Assembly: GCA_013396755.1 (NCBI GenBank)
Contig: VWZF01002261.1
Location: 2,255,087 to 2,319,086 of the forward strand
Length of the DNA: 64,000 nt
Direction of reading: 5' to 3'
Source: Sclerurus mexicanus
Taxonomy: Eukaryota; Chordata; Aves; Passeriformes; Furnariidae
The position numbers and the translations under genes were made by a program. Below, piece after piece: positions 52,401-62,830 of this stretch; the stretch's first letter is position 1; every line of letters begins with the position of its first letter. The notes below the pieces were generated by a model, which saw nothing but the letters and a program-made list of their open reading frames with translations, made no database searches and had not been told where the DNA came from.

Positions 52401-55066
52401 TCCTCCTCAATTTAAAGTAAGAAAAAAACCCCACATCTTCTAAGTAATCTCTCAAACTACTGCGCTAAGCATCTCAAACATTTTCAGTAGAGGTCAAATG
52501 AATAAAAAAATTCATCCCAATAAAGGCAAAACAAAGAGCAAAACCACAGAACAAAATGCACAAAAAGAACAATGCAAACGGTTTAAAAAATACTTACATC
52601 TCAATGACTGTATAATTATAAATGGCATTTGAAAAGGATATGATGCTAACAACACACAAAGCTCTGTGCTCAGTTGCACAGAGCACCTGAATACCTATTA
52701 AAAAACATCTTTATGACTACATTAACTCAGATTCCCCCCTAGCTTTCCTCCCCTGAGCTTTTTTTTAAAGAGGAGTGAAGGGATTTAGAATATGTGGAAA
52801 TTAAGTCAATTGTGAATTTAGTGGAAAACAACATTCACTAACATTCTGCAAGCAGTCAGGCAAAAACTACAGGAGGAGCCCTGGAGCCATCTCACTTCAG
52901 TAGCTGCAACTCAAGGAGATCAAGCCCTGAACTGGTAAGTGACACTGCCAGGCTGCAACCTCATTCTGCCAACACCCAGAGTCTGATTACGAGGGCATGT
53001 GCACAGGAGGTGCTCACCTCACTTCCTCATCTCATCCCTCTCCCCTCTCAGCCGGCAACTGACACCTTTCTAGGCTACTGGGGGTTCAAAGAACTGCCCT
53101 GCAAGGGGAAACAGGCTAAAGCAGGAGATGTCCAGAATGCTGCTACTCACAAGAAAAAAACCTGAAAAATTAATGGTATTTATATGTCAAAACAGACAAC
53201 CCTTGAGTGGGTGGCAATTTGTAAAGATCTCTAACAGAGCATTGCATCAGAGAACTAGAATGTCTCCTGGAACCATCTGCAAGAGGTTATGGTGCCAGGC
53301 ATAAAGCACATACTAACGTGCAACTCAAACACAGATGAAGCATTTCAGAGCATTTTCAACTCCTAAAATAACAAAAACTTCATCACATGAGCCACATAAG
53401 TGAACAGGACTTGTAATAAAAAAAAAAAAAAAGGATTAGCTTGAGTTTCAATTTGCAGCACAAGGCTGAGCCTGAGAATCATAATTTTTTGTACAGCTTT
53501 TTAATGATTGCTATGATCTTACCTGATGTGACCAACCAATTCAATGAGTTTGTGGCTGAAGAAGTAGGCAGTCAGCTCAGATACGTGACTGAGCACAGAA
53601 CAAACTCCAAAGAGAGTTGTGGTGCCGTTCAGGTCTTCCAAATGCCAGTACAGAAAGGTGAACACAAAGCCATATCCAAATCCCATGAACCATGCCACAA
53701 AGAGCACGGAACCATACTGGATACTACACAGCAGTTTTATTAGGTCCCAAAAACTGAAAGACTGCGACTGGCTCGTACTGGTAGGAGTGTTATCTGAGGA
53801 TTCGTTGGAGGCATTTCTGTCTACCTGTGAGATTTCTACCTCTTTTCTCTTATTTTCATCTTGCTTGAAGTGCGCATAATGGAACCGAAACTGGGTGGCC
53901 ACAATTAACGCCATTGTCATCAGGACACCAAAAACGATGAAGACGATCCTGTAGTTCTTGTACTCAGGAGCTTTACATCCTTGGCCTTCAATGCTAACTT
54001 CTGTATGGGTATAGTCAATGCCAATTCCCACGGAGAGCATGGCCAGACCCCAGCCCAGAGACCCCCACATACGCTGCAATCCATAGCGGTCCCTATGTTT
54101 GCCAAGGTACTGCAGAGTTATGGTGTCCACAATGGTAACAGAGGAAGCACTGAAAAATTCTCCTATTATGACAACCAGCAGAATGAGAAGAAAGATGGCC
54201 TCTACTTCTTGTTGGTCATAAACAAGCACAGCCTGGTCAGAAGGCATCGGCTTTGTGCTGATGGAAGCTGGGGTGGTACTTGGAGTCGCGTTCCCCGGTG
54301 AGGCTGGGCTAGTGGTGGTGTTTTTCAAAACCAAATGGGTGCTGTTTTCCAGGATGAAATCCACATCGCTGCTCTGCGTAGGTAACAGGAATGTTATTTC
54401 AGGATTAGCTGTCCCTGTAGGTTCCAAAGTGACTGGACTGGAAGTGAGCAGGTCCCTCTTCCCACGAACTTTCGGGGATGCACTGCTCACTGCAGCCAGT
54501 GGAGAGGACGTCGAGGCATTTTGCGAAACTGTTGTTAAAAGGCTGCTTGAATTGGTGGGATGCACTGGGGGAATGCCCTTTGGTACACACCTTAAGGTGG
54601 CTGGTCTCACAAATCCGATCCCCAGGTTAAATAAAACCCAGCACAAAAGCGAAAACAGCAGGACGATCTTGCCTTTCTTGAAGCGATCTGCCACCACTCC
54701 CCAGAAGGGAGCACTGCAAAACTCAATAAAGTACCTGATGCCCACCAGAAGTCCACTCTGGCTGGGTGACATACCCAGCTGCTTGTAGTACACGGGCAGC
54801 AAGGGGTAGAGAGAGCCATATGCAGAATAGAAGAAAAAATAGAAGACCTTTGAGATCAGAAGATCGTTGTTTATTTTGACACAGTGCTTTTCTAACCAAT
54901 CCAGCTCTTCATCTGGGACAGTGGTTGTCTCCGTCGAAGGGGATTCATTACTGGGTGGCAAGTCTTGATCCTTGGAAACGCCATTAAATGGATCAGCAAG
55001 CACATACTTTCTCTTCTGTTCTTCTTCATCATCAGTTAGAATGGCAACCTTATCATCAGCTGCCAT
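37273..55066 (-). CDS. MFSD6: MFSD6, major facilitator superfamily domain-containing protein 6 (complete)
   Basis: Six coding exons on the - strand (53523-55066, 48413-48510, 42848-43009, 42205-42303, 39855-40135, 37273-37455) join in phase to 788 residues; human MFSD6 is, from memory, about 790. The ATG has an ideal Kozak context (aaaccatggc). Residues 1-70 form an acidic cytosolic N-terminus. About 73-93, 104-124 and 134-153 are the first helices, with the family stretch SKVFYFFFYSAYGSLYPLLP. About 155-285 is a long Ser/Thr-rich loop with NXS/T sites. Further helices lie near 288-318, 335-350, 372-392 and 450-474, with RMWGSLGWG near 332-340, and the rest are in the smaller exons. The last 150 residues are a soluble Ser/Gln-rich tail. 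Known of the family: a transporter-fold membrane protein of uncertain substrate, called MMR2 in mouse for a reported MHC class I interaction. Identification is from sequence and the MFSD6-NEMP2 gene order. Confidence 0.96.
37456..39854 (-). other. MFSD6 intron between the last two coding exons
   Basis: 2.4 kb of AT-rich noncoding sequence. No repeat, RNA gene or additional exon was recognised. Confidence 0.7.
39855..40135 (-). CDS. MFSD6: MFSD6 coding exon 5
   Basis: Acceptor ttaaacttcag|aaaaga and donor tttgcag|gtaatc on the - strand, 281 bases, phase 1 in and phase 0 out. It encodes the cytosolic segment after the last membrane helix (KTMLAERIPVPSSPVPIA... to ...ENQPLQ). Confidence 0.9.
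40136..42204 (-). other. MFSD6 intron 4
   Basis: Noncoding and AT-rich. It contains a 12-base perfect inverted repeat at 40513-40542. Otherwise I see nothing in it. Confidence 0.7.
40513..40542. repeat. Perfect inverted repeat, 12-base arms
   Basis: agttatgagtac at 40513-40524 and its exact reverse complement at 40531-40542 flank a six-base spacer, tcagtc. The arms could form a hairpin in DNA or in MFSD6 pre-mRNA. It is intronic with no known family. Confidence 0.8.
42205..42303 (-). CDS. MFSD6: MFSD6 coding exon 4
   Basis: Acceptor ctcattacag|gtcctg and donor gaagaag|gtaatt on the - strand, 99 bases, phase 1 in and out. It encodes the final membrane helix (GMACLVILLLFALIQWLLV) and the start of the acidic PDEEE linker. 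Confidence 0.93.
42640..42728 (+). repeat. CR1 LINE 3' end fragment
   Basis: The segment has the CR1 tail pattern in sense orientation: 'gatcaggggcctggactgg', 'gatctcagggccctcccc', 'agcctgaacagttctatgac' and a terminal 'tgtgatt' repeat unit. Such 5'-truncated tails are the commonest interspersed repeats in birds. It lies in MFSD6 intron 3, antisense to the gene. Confidence 0.8.
42848..43009 (-). CDS. MFSD6: MFSD6 coding exon 3
   Basis: Acceptor catctctccag|gtgtca and donor actttg|gtaagg on the - strand, 162 bases, phase 1 in and out. It encodes two late helices joined by the family signature [20 protein letters not shown], then GRGCGAMVGGVLVNYF. This A/P-P-x-L-R-T-S-A-Q-G motif is typical of MFS_1-like carriers. 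Confidence 0.95.
43010..48412 (-). other. MFSD6 intron 2
   Basis: 5.4 kb of noncoding sequence. A GC-richer patch with a CpG cluster lies at about 43640-43960, with an overlapping open frame on the - strand that does not look like a protein. An 11-base G run sits at 44464-44474. The rest is AT-rich and I recognise nothing in it. Confidence 0.65.
44464..44474 (+). repeat. Poly-G run
   Basis: Eleven consecutive G residues followed by aagggg. A homopolymer of this type can be length-variable and might form a quadruplex. Confidence 0.8.
48413..48510 (-). CDS. MFSD6: MFSD6 coding exon 2
   Basis: Acceptor cttccttcag|agtgct and donor cttcaag|gtaaga on the - strand, 98 bases, phase 2 in and phase 1 out. 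It completes Arg515 and encodes [20 protein letters not shown] and NAWTVLPMEVLQ, a helix and loop of the second half of the carrier. Confidence 0.95.
50934..51160 (-). repeat. CR1 LINE 3' end fragment
   Basis: On the + strand the sequence reads as the reverse complement of a CR1 3' end: 'agaatggtttggcttggaag', 'ccctgccatgggcagggaca', 'cttccagggatggggcagcc', 'ttctctgggcaacctgtgcc' and 'cagtaaaaaacttcttctta'. It is the best preserved repeat in the window. It lies in the same orientation as MFSD6. Confidence 0.95.
52049..52082 (+). repeat. A-rich low-complexity tract
   Basis: Almost pure A interrupted by a single G and followed by aaggaaaaagg. It could be a simple repeat or the decayed tail of a retroposed copy; no target duplication was found. 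Confidence 0.7.
53418..53432 (+). repeat. Poly-A run
   Basis: About 15 A residues following taat, just inside the intron next to the donor of the large MFSD6 exon. Confidence 0.7.
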
Positions 55067-55118
55067 GGTTTACCACAGCATCCGATACCTGTTGGACTCT
55101 CAAGGAACCAGGGCTATC
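53523..55118 (-). CDS. MFSD6: MFSD6 large first coding exon with 52 bases of 5' untranslated sequence
   Basis: On the - strand the exon opens after a tttgtttgcag acceptor (exon base 55118), has 52 untranslated bases, the ATG at 55066-55064, and ends at ...cacatcag|gtaaga. It encodes residues 1-514 plus two bases: the cytosolic N-terminus, helices 1-7, the long glycosylated loop and the RMWGSLGWG motif. An RGKR sequence at 201-204 inside the loop resembles a furin-type site; whether it is cut is unknown. Most of the protein lies in this one exon, as I recall for mammalian MFSD6. Confidence 0.97.
55070..55081 (-). promoter_or_regulatory. Three-codon upstream ORF in the MFSD6 leader
   Basis: On the - strand the leader reads ATG CTG TGG TAA, then ACC, then the MFSD6 ATG. 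The upstream ATG is in exon sequence because the acceptor lies at 55119. It is in frame with the main start, and its stop lies three bases before it. This layout could lower translation or permit reinitiation. Confidence 0.6.
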
Positions 55119-56229
55119 CTGCAAACAAATAAAACATACCATGGTTAAGGTACCGCACAGGAACAGACCTGCAGTGCCAGCCATCAAGAACAAAGACAGC
55201 TTCTTTTTTATAAGTGACATTTATCAGCATGCAGTATCAGGGTGGGGAAGGCCATTTGTCTAGACTAGTGGTACATGGTAGCATCAATAAAAATGTGTTT
55301 TATGACCAATTCTGTGAAGTTCTCCCAACAGCAGCTTTAATACTGTGTAATAAAACATCTTTCATGTTTAGGACAGAGAATAATTTATATATTCAGAGTT
55401 ACTGTGGCAATTAACTGCTAGCATTTGCAAGTCTCTTCTTTCAAGTTGTCTTTTCTCCCCCAAGGCTAGCTGCTTTATTTTCAGTATTCCCAACTGTACC
55501 AAACAATAGCCATGATTTCGTAATGAAATAATGCAGCCACATATACATCTGGGTATTTTTAATTACCAAAACAAAGTATTATCCAAAGCCTCATGATGGC
55601 CTTCAAAAGGCTCATCAATCTCCCCTCAAAATACAATTTTCTAAACACTCCACAACCACAGCAGAAATCAGCTGAGCTTCTAGGTTGAATGGCAAGAGAG
55701 CCTGGAATTAGGATGGGGCTTTGAGATTGAAATTAGGATAACAATCTCAAAGACATCAAAGACCTGAGAGCAAAGAAACACAGAGACAAGCCCTACCATG
55801 ATGACTTTAAGTCAAGTTCTGAAATTGAAGAAAGGTGGATTGGGAGATAACTGCACTACAGCTGCCCACACTTATTCTTTTAGAAGCAAAAGACTACAAA
55901 ACTGACAAGCAACACTCAAAAATAAATTCACAAGTCCTTAAGACTTTGAGCTGACCAACCAGATTTTTCACACTTAAAAACAACAATCCATTCCAATAAG
56001 CTAGGCTAGCTAAGAAAAGCTTCCCTTCCAAGGAATAAAGACCAGCTCTGCCAGCAGGGTATCAGCTCAAAATCATTATTATAAACCTATTTTTGCTCTA
56101 TTAGTCTCTGTAAATTTAACCTACGAAGATTAGCTCATTGGATTAGTGAGGAACCACACAGGAACCTTTTGAAGGATCAGTATTTGAAGAAAGCATTTTA
56201 TTTCAGAAGAACCTGAAGTTTTTTCTAAG

Positions 56230-56325
56230 AGCACTAGATCTATGATTCCTTCTCTAGGAATTTGAATTTGGACAGGATGATCCTTGTGAGTCCCTTCCAA
56301 ATCAGGATATTGTATGATTCTGTAA
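56230..56325 (+). repeat. CR1 LINE 3' end fragment
   Basis: The words 'gacaggatgatccttgtgag', 'tcccttccaaatcaggatat' and 'tgtatgattctg' match the 3' end of a CR1 element in sense orientation, ending in the family's attctatg-like tail. Confidence 0.75.
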
Positions 56326-56864
56326 GTACTTTTTTGCAGATCTGCACTTTATTCCAAGTAGAGGAACACAATGAAATCACAGTCTTTCAAAACTCAACTG
56401 AAAGCACAATATCATCGCCTTAAAATGAGTCATGCATCAATATATTCAGTGCCTTTAAATTAATTAATTCATCATTATTTAAATACTGGCAATGGGTTTG
56501 CAAACTGATATCTGGCTAATAACGGAAAAGAGACTAACATTCAGTAGTATGTTAAATTAATTGTTTGTTATTGATTCAAAATACACATAATGGCTGACAG
56601 AACAAGCCAGGAATATTACCAGAAACAGTTCATTAAAATAATCTAAACCTTACAGAGTTCAGTGATAGACAAGTCTAAAAATATCATCACTAAACACCCA
56701 AACACTCACAAGGTTTGTCTATGTTTTTTGCTTTTAAATGTCATTTCTATGGGATACTATCTATGAGGATCTCTGGCTTCACTTAGGGAGAAAAGGCTGC
56801 ATAAAAATCTTGGAACCTTAAATATTCATGTATTCAAGGTCAGAAGTTAATAAAAACAATGCCA

Positions 56865-56881
56865 GCACACACACACACACA
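56865..56881 (+). repeat. CA dinucleotide microsatellite
   Basis: About eight CA units. Likely length-polymorphic. Confidence 0.85.
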
Positions 56882-59800
56882 TTTCACTTTTTTCTCCAGT
56901 TTCTTCAGAGATGATCAGATTAAATTTAAAAAAAAAGTATTTCAAGTGCCAAAAGATTAGCCAGCCCTAATTAAGTTATTGGAACTGTCAAACGTGAAAG
57001 CACGTTTTCTCGCTCTTACCTGCTACCATCTAAAGTCACATGAACTAAAACCCAGCAGTTGTCTAGTGAGCTCCTGCAATTTTCAGTTCAGCCAGCCACA
57101 TCCACCTGACAGCTGAAAGGACTGTGGGTTTTTGGCTCATTTCTATATCCAGAAAACAAGCCCTTCTAATGAGTTAATTAGATCAGCCATCATCTGTGCT
57201 CTTACTTTCTTCATGCCTTGCCTTGACAACAAAGACTTCAGGCCTTGTGCAGGGCCCCACTTATGTCAAGGGGATGTAACTGAGATTTCAGGATGTGCTC
57301 CTCTGTTTACAGCAACTTGCTTACTAGCTGCATCAGAGCCTGACAGCACTTAATTCTGAAGAACAGGTTTCCTCCCTGTTCTATCGTGGCAAGACAGAAC
57401 TCACATTTTATCCATGTGGATATTTTAGGACAACTTCTTTGCAAGTATATGACTTGAAATTATCCTGATTTAAACAACGCAGCCCCACTCCTTATTCCTA
57501 TATGTGGGCTCTGAACCATCTGGTTTTATATAAATCATACGGAAGGCTTTTAGAGCAATTAGTATTCAATCTTTTTAAATTTAGTTTCTCTTTTCTGTTG
57601 AAGCGGAACTTCAATCTTGTATGTTGTATGAATAGTGGGCATATTACAAATTATTATAACTGTTAATATTTAAATACTTCAGTTGCTGCATGTTCTTCCC
57701 TGCTTCATAATTTATATTGGCCTCAGCATCCATCTTCAAACACACTGTGTGCGAGGATTAATCCAAAAGATATGCTCCTGCTATTCTGACTAGCACAACT
57801 TGGGTTAGAATGCTATGAAAAGTATATTGCATAACAATTTCAGTAAATATTTTCCCACACTGAGGGTGTTCCATTGAATATTATTAATAACACGGGGTAT
57901 ACTCTTCAGAAGTACAACAGCATCAAGACTGGTAGGAGCCATATGGCATTCTTTATTGTTTTGATCACTAGTTTGTTTAGAAGTCAGGTTTTTGAAAGTG
58001 ATATCGAGCAATTTTTTAAATTCTAAAAATAAATGACTGAAAATGAGAAAATGAACAAAATGGCATTGCTACTGAAAAATCTACAAAAAACCCTGAACCT
58101 ACGGGGCTTTCCTTCTACTGACAAAAACCCCATGCCAGTCAGGGACTGAATGTGCAGCAAACCAAACAGATGGAAAGACAACGCACTTCTGAGTGAGCAA
58201 AGACCACTTATCTGCTGGTTATTTTAACCACAGCCTTCAAATACCATATTTTCACTTTGCAAAAACTTGTTCTGACCTACAAGATGGTAAGAGGGCAGAA
58301 GACAAGCACTACTGACAGATTTGAAATAAACAACAGAACAGGAGTGAGGAAGGAAGGTTCAGAGAGTAAACAAAATGGATTTCAGTGTGAATAAAAATTT
58401 TCACTCATTTGAAGCTGAAGAGAGCACAAAGTTTTGGTAGAGGGCTGTTGAATGTCATCACTTCACACATGGCCAAGTGAGACCAGAGAGGCTGCAGAGG
58501 GCTACCATCACCCTAAAAATCAGCAGTAAAAGTTTGGAGGCTGTTTTCCCCCAAACTTAGTTAAGTGGACAAACACACCAGCAAAGCCCTGACATACAAA
58601 TTGGAAGGAACTTCTGCAAAGATCCTGAGAAAGCCCCACAAAGAGAAAAGAAAGAGGCACAGCAGGAACATCAGATGTATGTCACAAGGGAGCGCTTCAA
58701 TACTCTGACAGACAAACTAGCTTTTATCTTCACACCACACAACTCAGAACAGGGAACCAAATCCTTGTTCCCTCCCCATCCCATCACCCCTGACATGGCT
58801 ACAATGGAGAAAGACCTCACCGAACCCTGACCTGTCTGTTCCCCCAGTCCCTGATCCCACTGTCCCGGCCCGGAGCGCTCGTCCCTCACAGCTGCACAGG
58901 ATGCTCGCAGCCGAGCCGGCTCCCTCACACTGGGGATTATTCTGTGGGATCACACGATCTCTGAGCCTCTTTATGCACAACTGCATGTGCTTCTCTTCAG
59001 ATATAAAGAATGTACTTGTTAACCACAAGGCTATTCTCCCTTCAAGATCTGCAGATAGGATTCTTTTTTTAACATAAGTAGAGTCTATTATTTTTTCCTG
59101 TTTCTTTATGCAGATTTCTGTCGCCTGGTTTTGTATCTATTCCTCTAGCAAGTCAAAATCCACTTTCAAACCCTTATATCTGTGACACGTTTTTTTATCC
59201 CGTCATCCTCTGCAAACAGCTACAGCAACTTCCCTGCAGACTTGTACCTTTCAGCAGCTATCCGAAGAATGGAGGAAACTCATTTGTCCCAAGGAATTCA
59301 GTGATGACAATGTAGTGATCATTTTAATGACCTGTAACGAGGCTCTCAGGCAGGTAGGTACAAAGAGGCAAATATGGTTATTCTACATTTAGTTAACTAT
59401 CTTTTTGGCACTCTTGCCTTTTTTATTTCTTAAATCGATCCTCATTTACTCTGGTTCTCCTAATAATTAAGAGGATTTCAAGATCAGAAAGGATAAAAAG
59501 CTAATCTATTCAAGACAATCTGACACTATAAGAAGTTTCTTACAAAAGAGAGGAACATTATAATAAGGAAAATAATATAGTATACTAAAAACTCAGCTCT
59601 CCCCCAGGAGTAACTTCTCAAAATCTTGGGAAAAAAACCCAAACTGCTTTGTACTGTGTATCTCAGGGGGGAAAAAAAAAACCCCACAACAAAAAGCCAA
59701 TCAACAGATCAGACTGGCATAGCAAATCCCTAAACCTCTCAGAGGAAATACCAAGGCACTTACAGTTCCAGGCATTGAAACTTCACTTGCAGAGCAACAA

Positions 59801-62499
59801 AAAGTTAGATTTGAGGTGAAGGGGTACTGTTGTCTTAAAGTTTAATTCAGCATAAATATCACATTCACTAGGCTTTGAGAATTGAAGTATAATTAAGACT
59901 CAGAAAGCAGAGCCTCAAAATCCAGGTTTGGATGTATACGAATGCTAAAAGACAAACAAAGAAAAAAAACCTGTGAGTTCATCAGAAGACAGTGCAAATG
60001 ATCTAGAGGCTTAACCCATTACATACCTAACAAAATGACTCACAGTAGAAAATTTATATTCATAGAGTATCAGAAAACATACTCCAACAGTAGAATTTTG
60101 AAAGAGGAAACATCAATTAATCTCTCAAACAACATGCAGCTCTAAGAACAGAGCAGGCTAGCTTAGTGTTTGCATTGTGTGGATAAATCAAAGCCAGCCA
60201 GCATGGCACCACACCTTTTTTTCACCCTTCCAGACTTTCACTGACTAGAAAACTGACTTTTTAGCAGCTACATTAAATTCCACATTAAGTTTTCATACAA
60301 ACATCTTTAAATCTGGTAATAGAAAACATGCTTCTTCAAAACCCCCTTTTTTTTTCCCACCCACTAATTATTGTTTGATTCAAATAGGTCTATGCTAGTG
60401 AAGCAGAATTAAAAACTATCAATCTTCGAAAGAAAGCTCATCTCACTCATTCCCCAGCTGGCGAAACTGCCCTGAGTGCATCCATCATACTGTTCATGCA
60501 CACCACCTCCTCCTCAGCCCCCCCTGTCTCATTGATCTAAGCTACAAAACCTCTGGATCAAAGTCTCTCTGCTACAGTATCTGTGCAGCATCTCCAGAAC
60601 CAAGCCCTGCATCCAGCAGGCCTACAAGGCGTCGCTGCAACAGACATGAATAATAGACCATGTTTTCCATTTTCAAGCAAGTTTCATCCCCAAGGAGCAG
60701 CCTGGTGCTGTCGCCTGTGTCCAAGACAAAAAAGGAGGAATGTTATGCAAACAGCTCGTGACAGCAGAGCACACAGACTTCATATTTACTCTTGCATCAC
60801 GTTCCCAAAACTATCCCAGGTAAGCCAACCTGCAGGTGGAGCCCTTGGAGGGGCTGTTCCCTGCCAAGCCATACAGACCAACTCCCACGGGCTGGCCTAC
60901 CTGCCCCACATCATCCTCTCCTCTCTACAAGTAAGCAGCTCCTCCAGAGAGGCCCCAGCATGGGCACCTTACACTGAATTTATAAAATCAGGAATAACTA
61001 ACATACAGTCAATTAGCTTGGTGCTGGGAAATGCATTCGTTTCAAGTCTGAAGTAAGATACAATTGTTGTAACATTAACCACCTTAATTAGGCTTTCCAC
61101 GAAGTGAAACCATCTTGTTCTAAAGCACTTAACTCCTAAAATTGCTTTATTTTGTGTTGCTGATACACACTTAACGTGTTGGTCTATAGGTTTTTCTACT
61201 TCTTCAATATGCATATAAAAACCCTACACGCCGACAAATTTAGTCAATTAGACTGAGAGACAACAGTATGTCTGAAGTATGTCAAGATAGGGTTATAATA
61301 GATTTAATGCACTTTATGATAGGTCTGAAGTTGCCAAGTTTCTACAACAGTGCTAGTGTTAACATTAAAGCACACTATCAGATTCTCATCTGCTAATGAA
61401 ACACCATTAAACTCGTATTTTAGGACTCCTGCTTTCCAATCCTGTTCTCCATTTACATGCACATTAAAACATCCTAGTAGACTTACTCTCCAGTTTTTTA
61501 ACCAGTTTTCAATTTGCCAACCACATATCCACACTGTCAAGGCTTACACTTGAATAATGATGGCAAATAACAAGCGTGTCTTCAGCTACAGATCAGGCAA
61601 GAGCCCAGAGCCGCATGACTCCAGGAGCACACAGCTGCCAGCGCTGGGAGGGACACGGGCACCCACCAAGCCGGCAGGAGCAGTGCTCTGTTGCAAAACA
61701 GAGACCATCCTGTCAATTCCCAGCCCCAACGCCTACTGTCACCAGTTCACTTTCCCACACTGCTATGTAAACTCAGGCCCGTTGTGCTGTACCTTAAGAC
61801 CAAGATTAATTTTAGGTTGTGTTTAAGTTGTGCCCTAGACCAGCCACATTATGGCTTCCTCACATGCGCTCCTCACATTGTCAGCTTTTGCTCTCACCTG
61901 TTTGCAATTTCTCTTTTTTAAAGTCTTCTCAGGATTCTCCCTGGGTTTATGACTGCTATCACAAAACACTGTGCTTAAAGAGAGAATTGTTTTCTTTCCC
62001 CCTATTCCCCGGTAGGCCTTCAGTGAACGCAAACAATAAAGTAAATGTTGCCTTTGTCCACTATTTCTATCTGTGGGGAAAAACACACACAAAAATAGTC
62101 AAGCTAGAAAACTAGCATTTTACAATCTCTTTCCTTGGACATCACTAACTACAGTGGAAAATAAGACCCAGTATACGTCAGTAATAATGTCTGGGGCGAG
62201 GTTTTACTGAAACACTTCAGTCTTGTGTTCATACACTCACTATCCTCTCCCCTAAATTCCAAGTCCATCACCCCTCAACACTGCACTTCTCATTAACACA
62301 GCACTTAAAAAGAGCCTGCTGTTAAAACTTCAGAGCTGCTGAGCAGACAGGGCTCTTAAACTCCACCTAACTTGAACGTAGCAGGCATCCGTAGCAGCTA
62401 TGGCACCTCCAGCGCTGATTTCCCAAACGAGCATCTATTCCCACGCCTGCTCCAATAAACAGAGGAACCACTGACGAGGCGCCTACTAAAGCCCCTGGT

Positions 62500-62830
62500 A
62501 TTTTAAGGACGCGAGGGCTCTGGATCCCGGTGACAGCCACACGGGCCGCCCCGCGGCGGGGACAAGTGCGGGGATGCCGGGGCGGGAGGCGATCCCGGGG
62601 GACACGGGCCGGGACAGCGGCCCCTGGGGGACCGCGACCCCGCCGGGGAGGGCGGGGGGCGCTGGGGCCGAGCTGCGNCTGCCCGGGTGTCGGAAGGGAG
62701 CTTGGGCAGCACCCGCGGCATCCTCAGCGCTCCCCGCGGGTGTGTGGCAGCCCCGCAAAAAAAGACAAACACTTGCCCTTCGGCAGCCGCCGCATCCACC
62801 CCGCTCGCTGGCGCTGCTTCTAGGCTTACG
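62500..62830. promoter_or_regulatory. CpG island, probable MFSD6 promoter and first exon
   Basis: About 330 bases of very high GC with dense CpG and GC-box words (ggggcggg near 62580) stand out from AT-rich surroundings. Position upstream of MFSD6 on the - strand fits its promoter and a noncoding first exon. A good - strand donor word (ccagcgc|gtaagc) lies at about 62829, but I cannot prove which donor is used. Overlapping frames on both strands here are GC artefacts. One base at 62678 is unresolved. Confidence 0.6.

Larger units (their letters stand above)
48511..53522 (-). other. MFSD6 intron 1 of the coding region
   Basis: 5 kb of AT-rich noncoding sequence with one clear CR1 fragment (50934-51160) and A-rich runs near 52049-52082 and 53418-53432. 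No other feature was recognised. Confidence 0.7.
55119..62500 (-). other. MFSD6 5' intron(s)
   Basis: This is the region between the coding exon and the presumed promoter. It may contain further noncoding leader exons that I cannot locate. A CR1 tail lies at 56230-56325 and a CA repeat at 56865-56881. An open segment bounded by splice-like sites occurs on the + strand at 59255-59353. Open frames of up to 157 codons near 60583-61056 look random. Confidence 0.6.

Noticed and set aside
60583..61056. 157-codon frame on the + strand in the MFSD6 5' intron
   Set aside because: Composition is low-complexity and there is no family resemblance; length is within chance for a 64 kb window.
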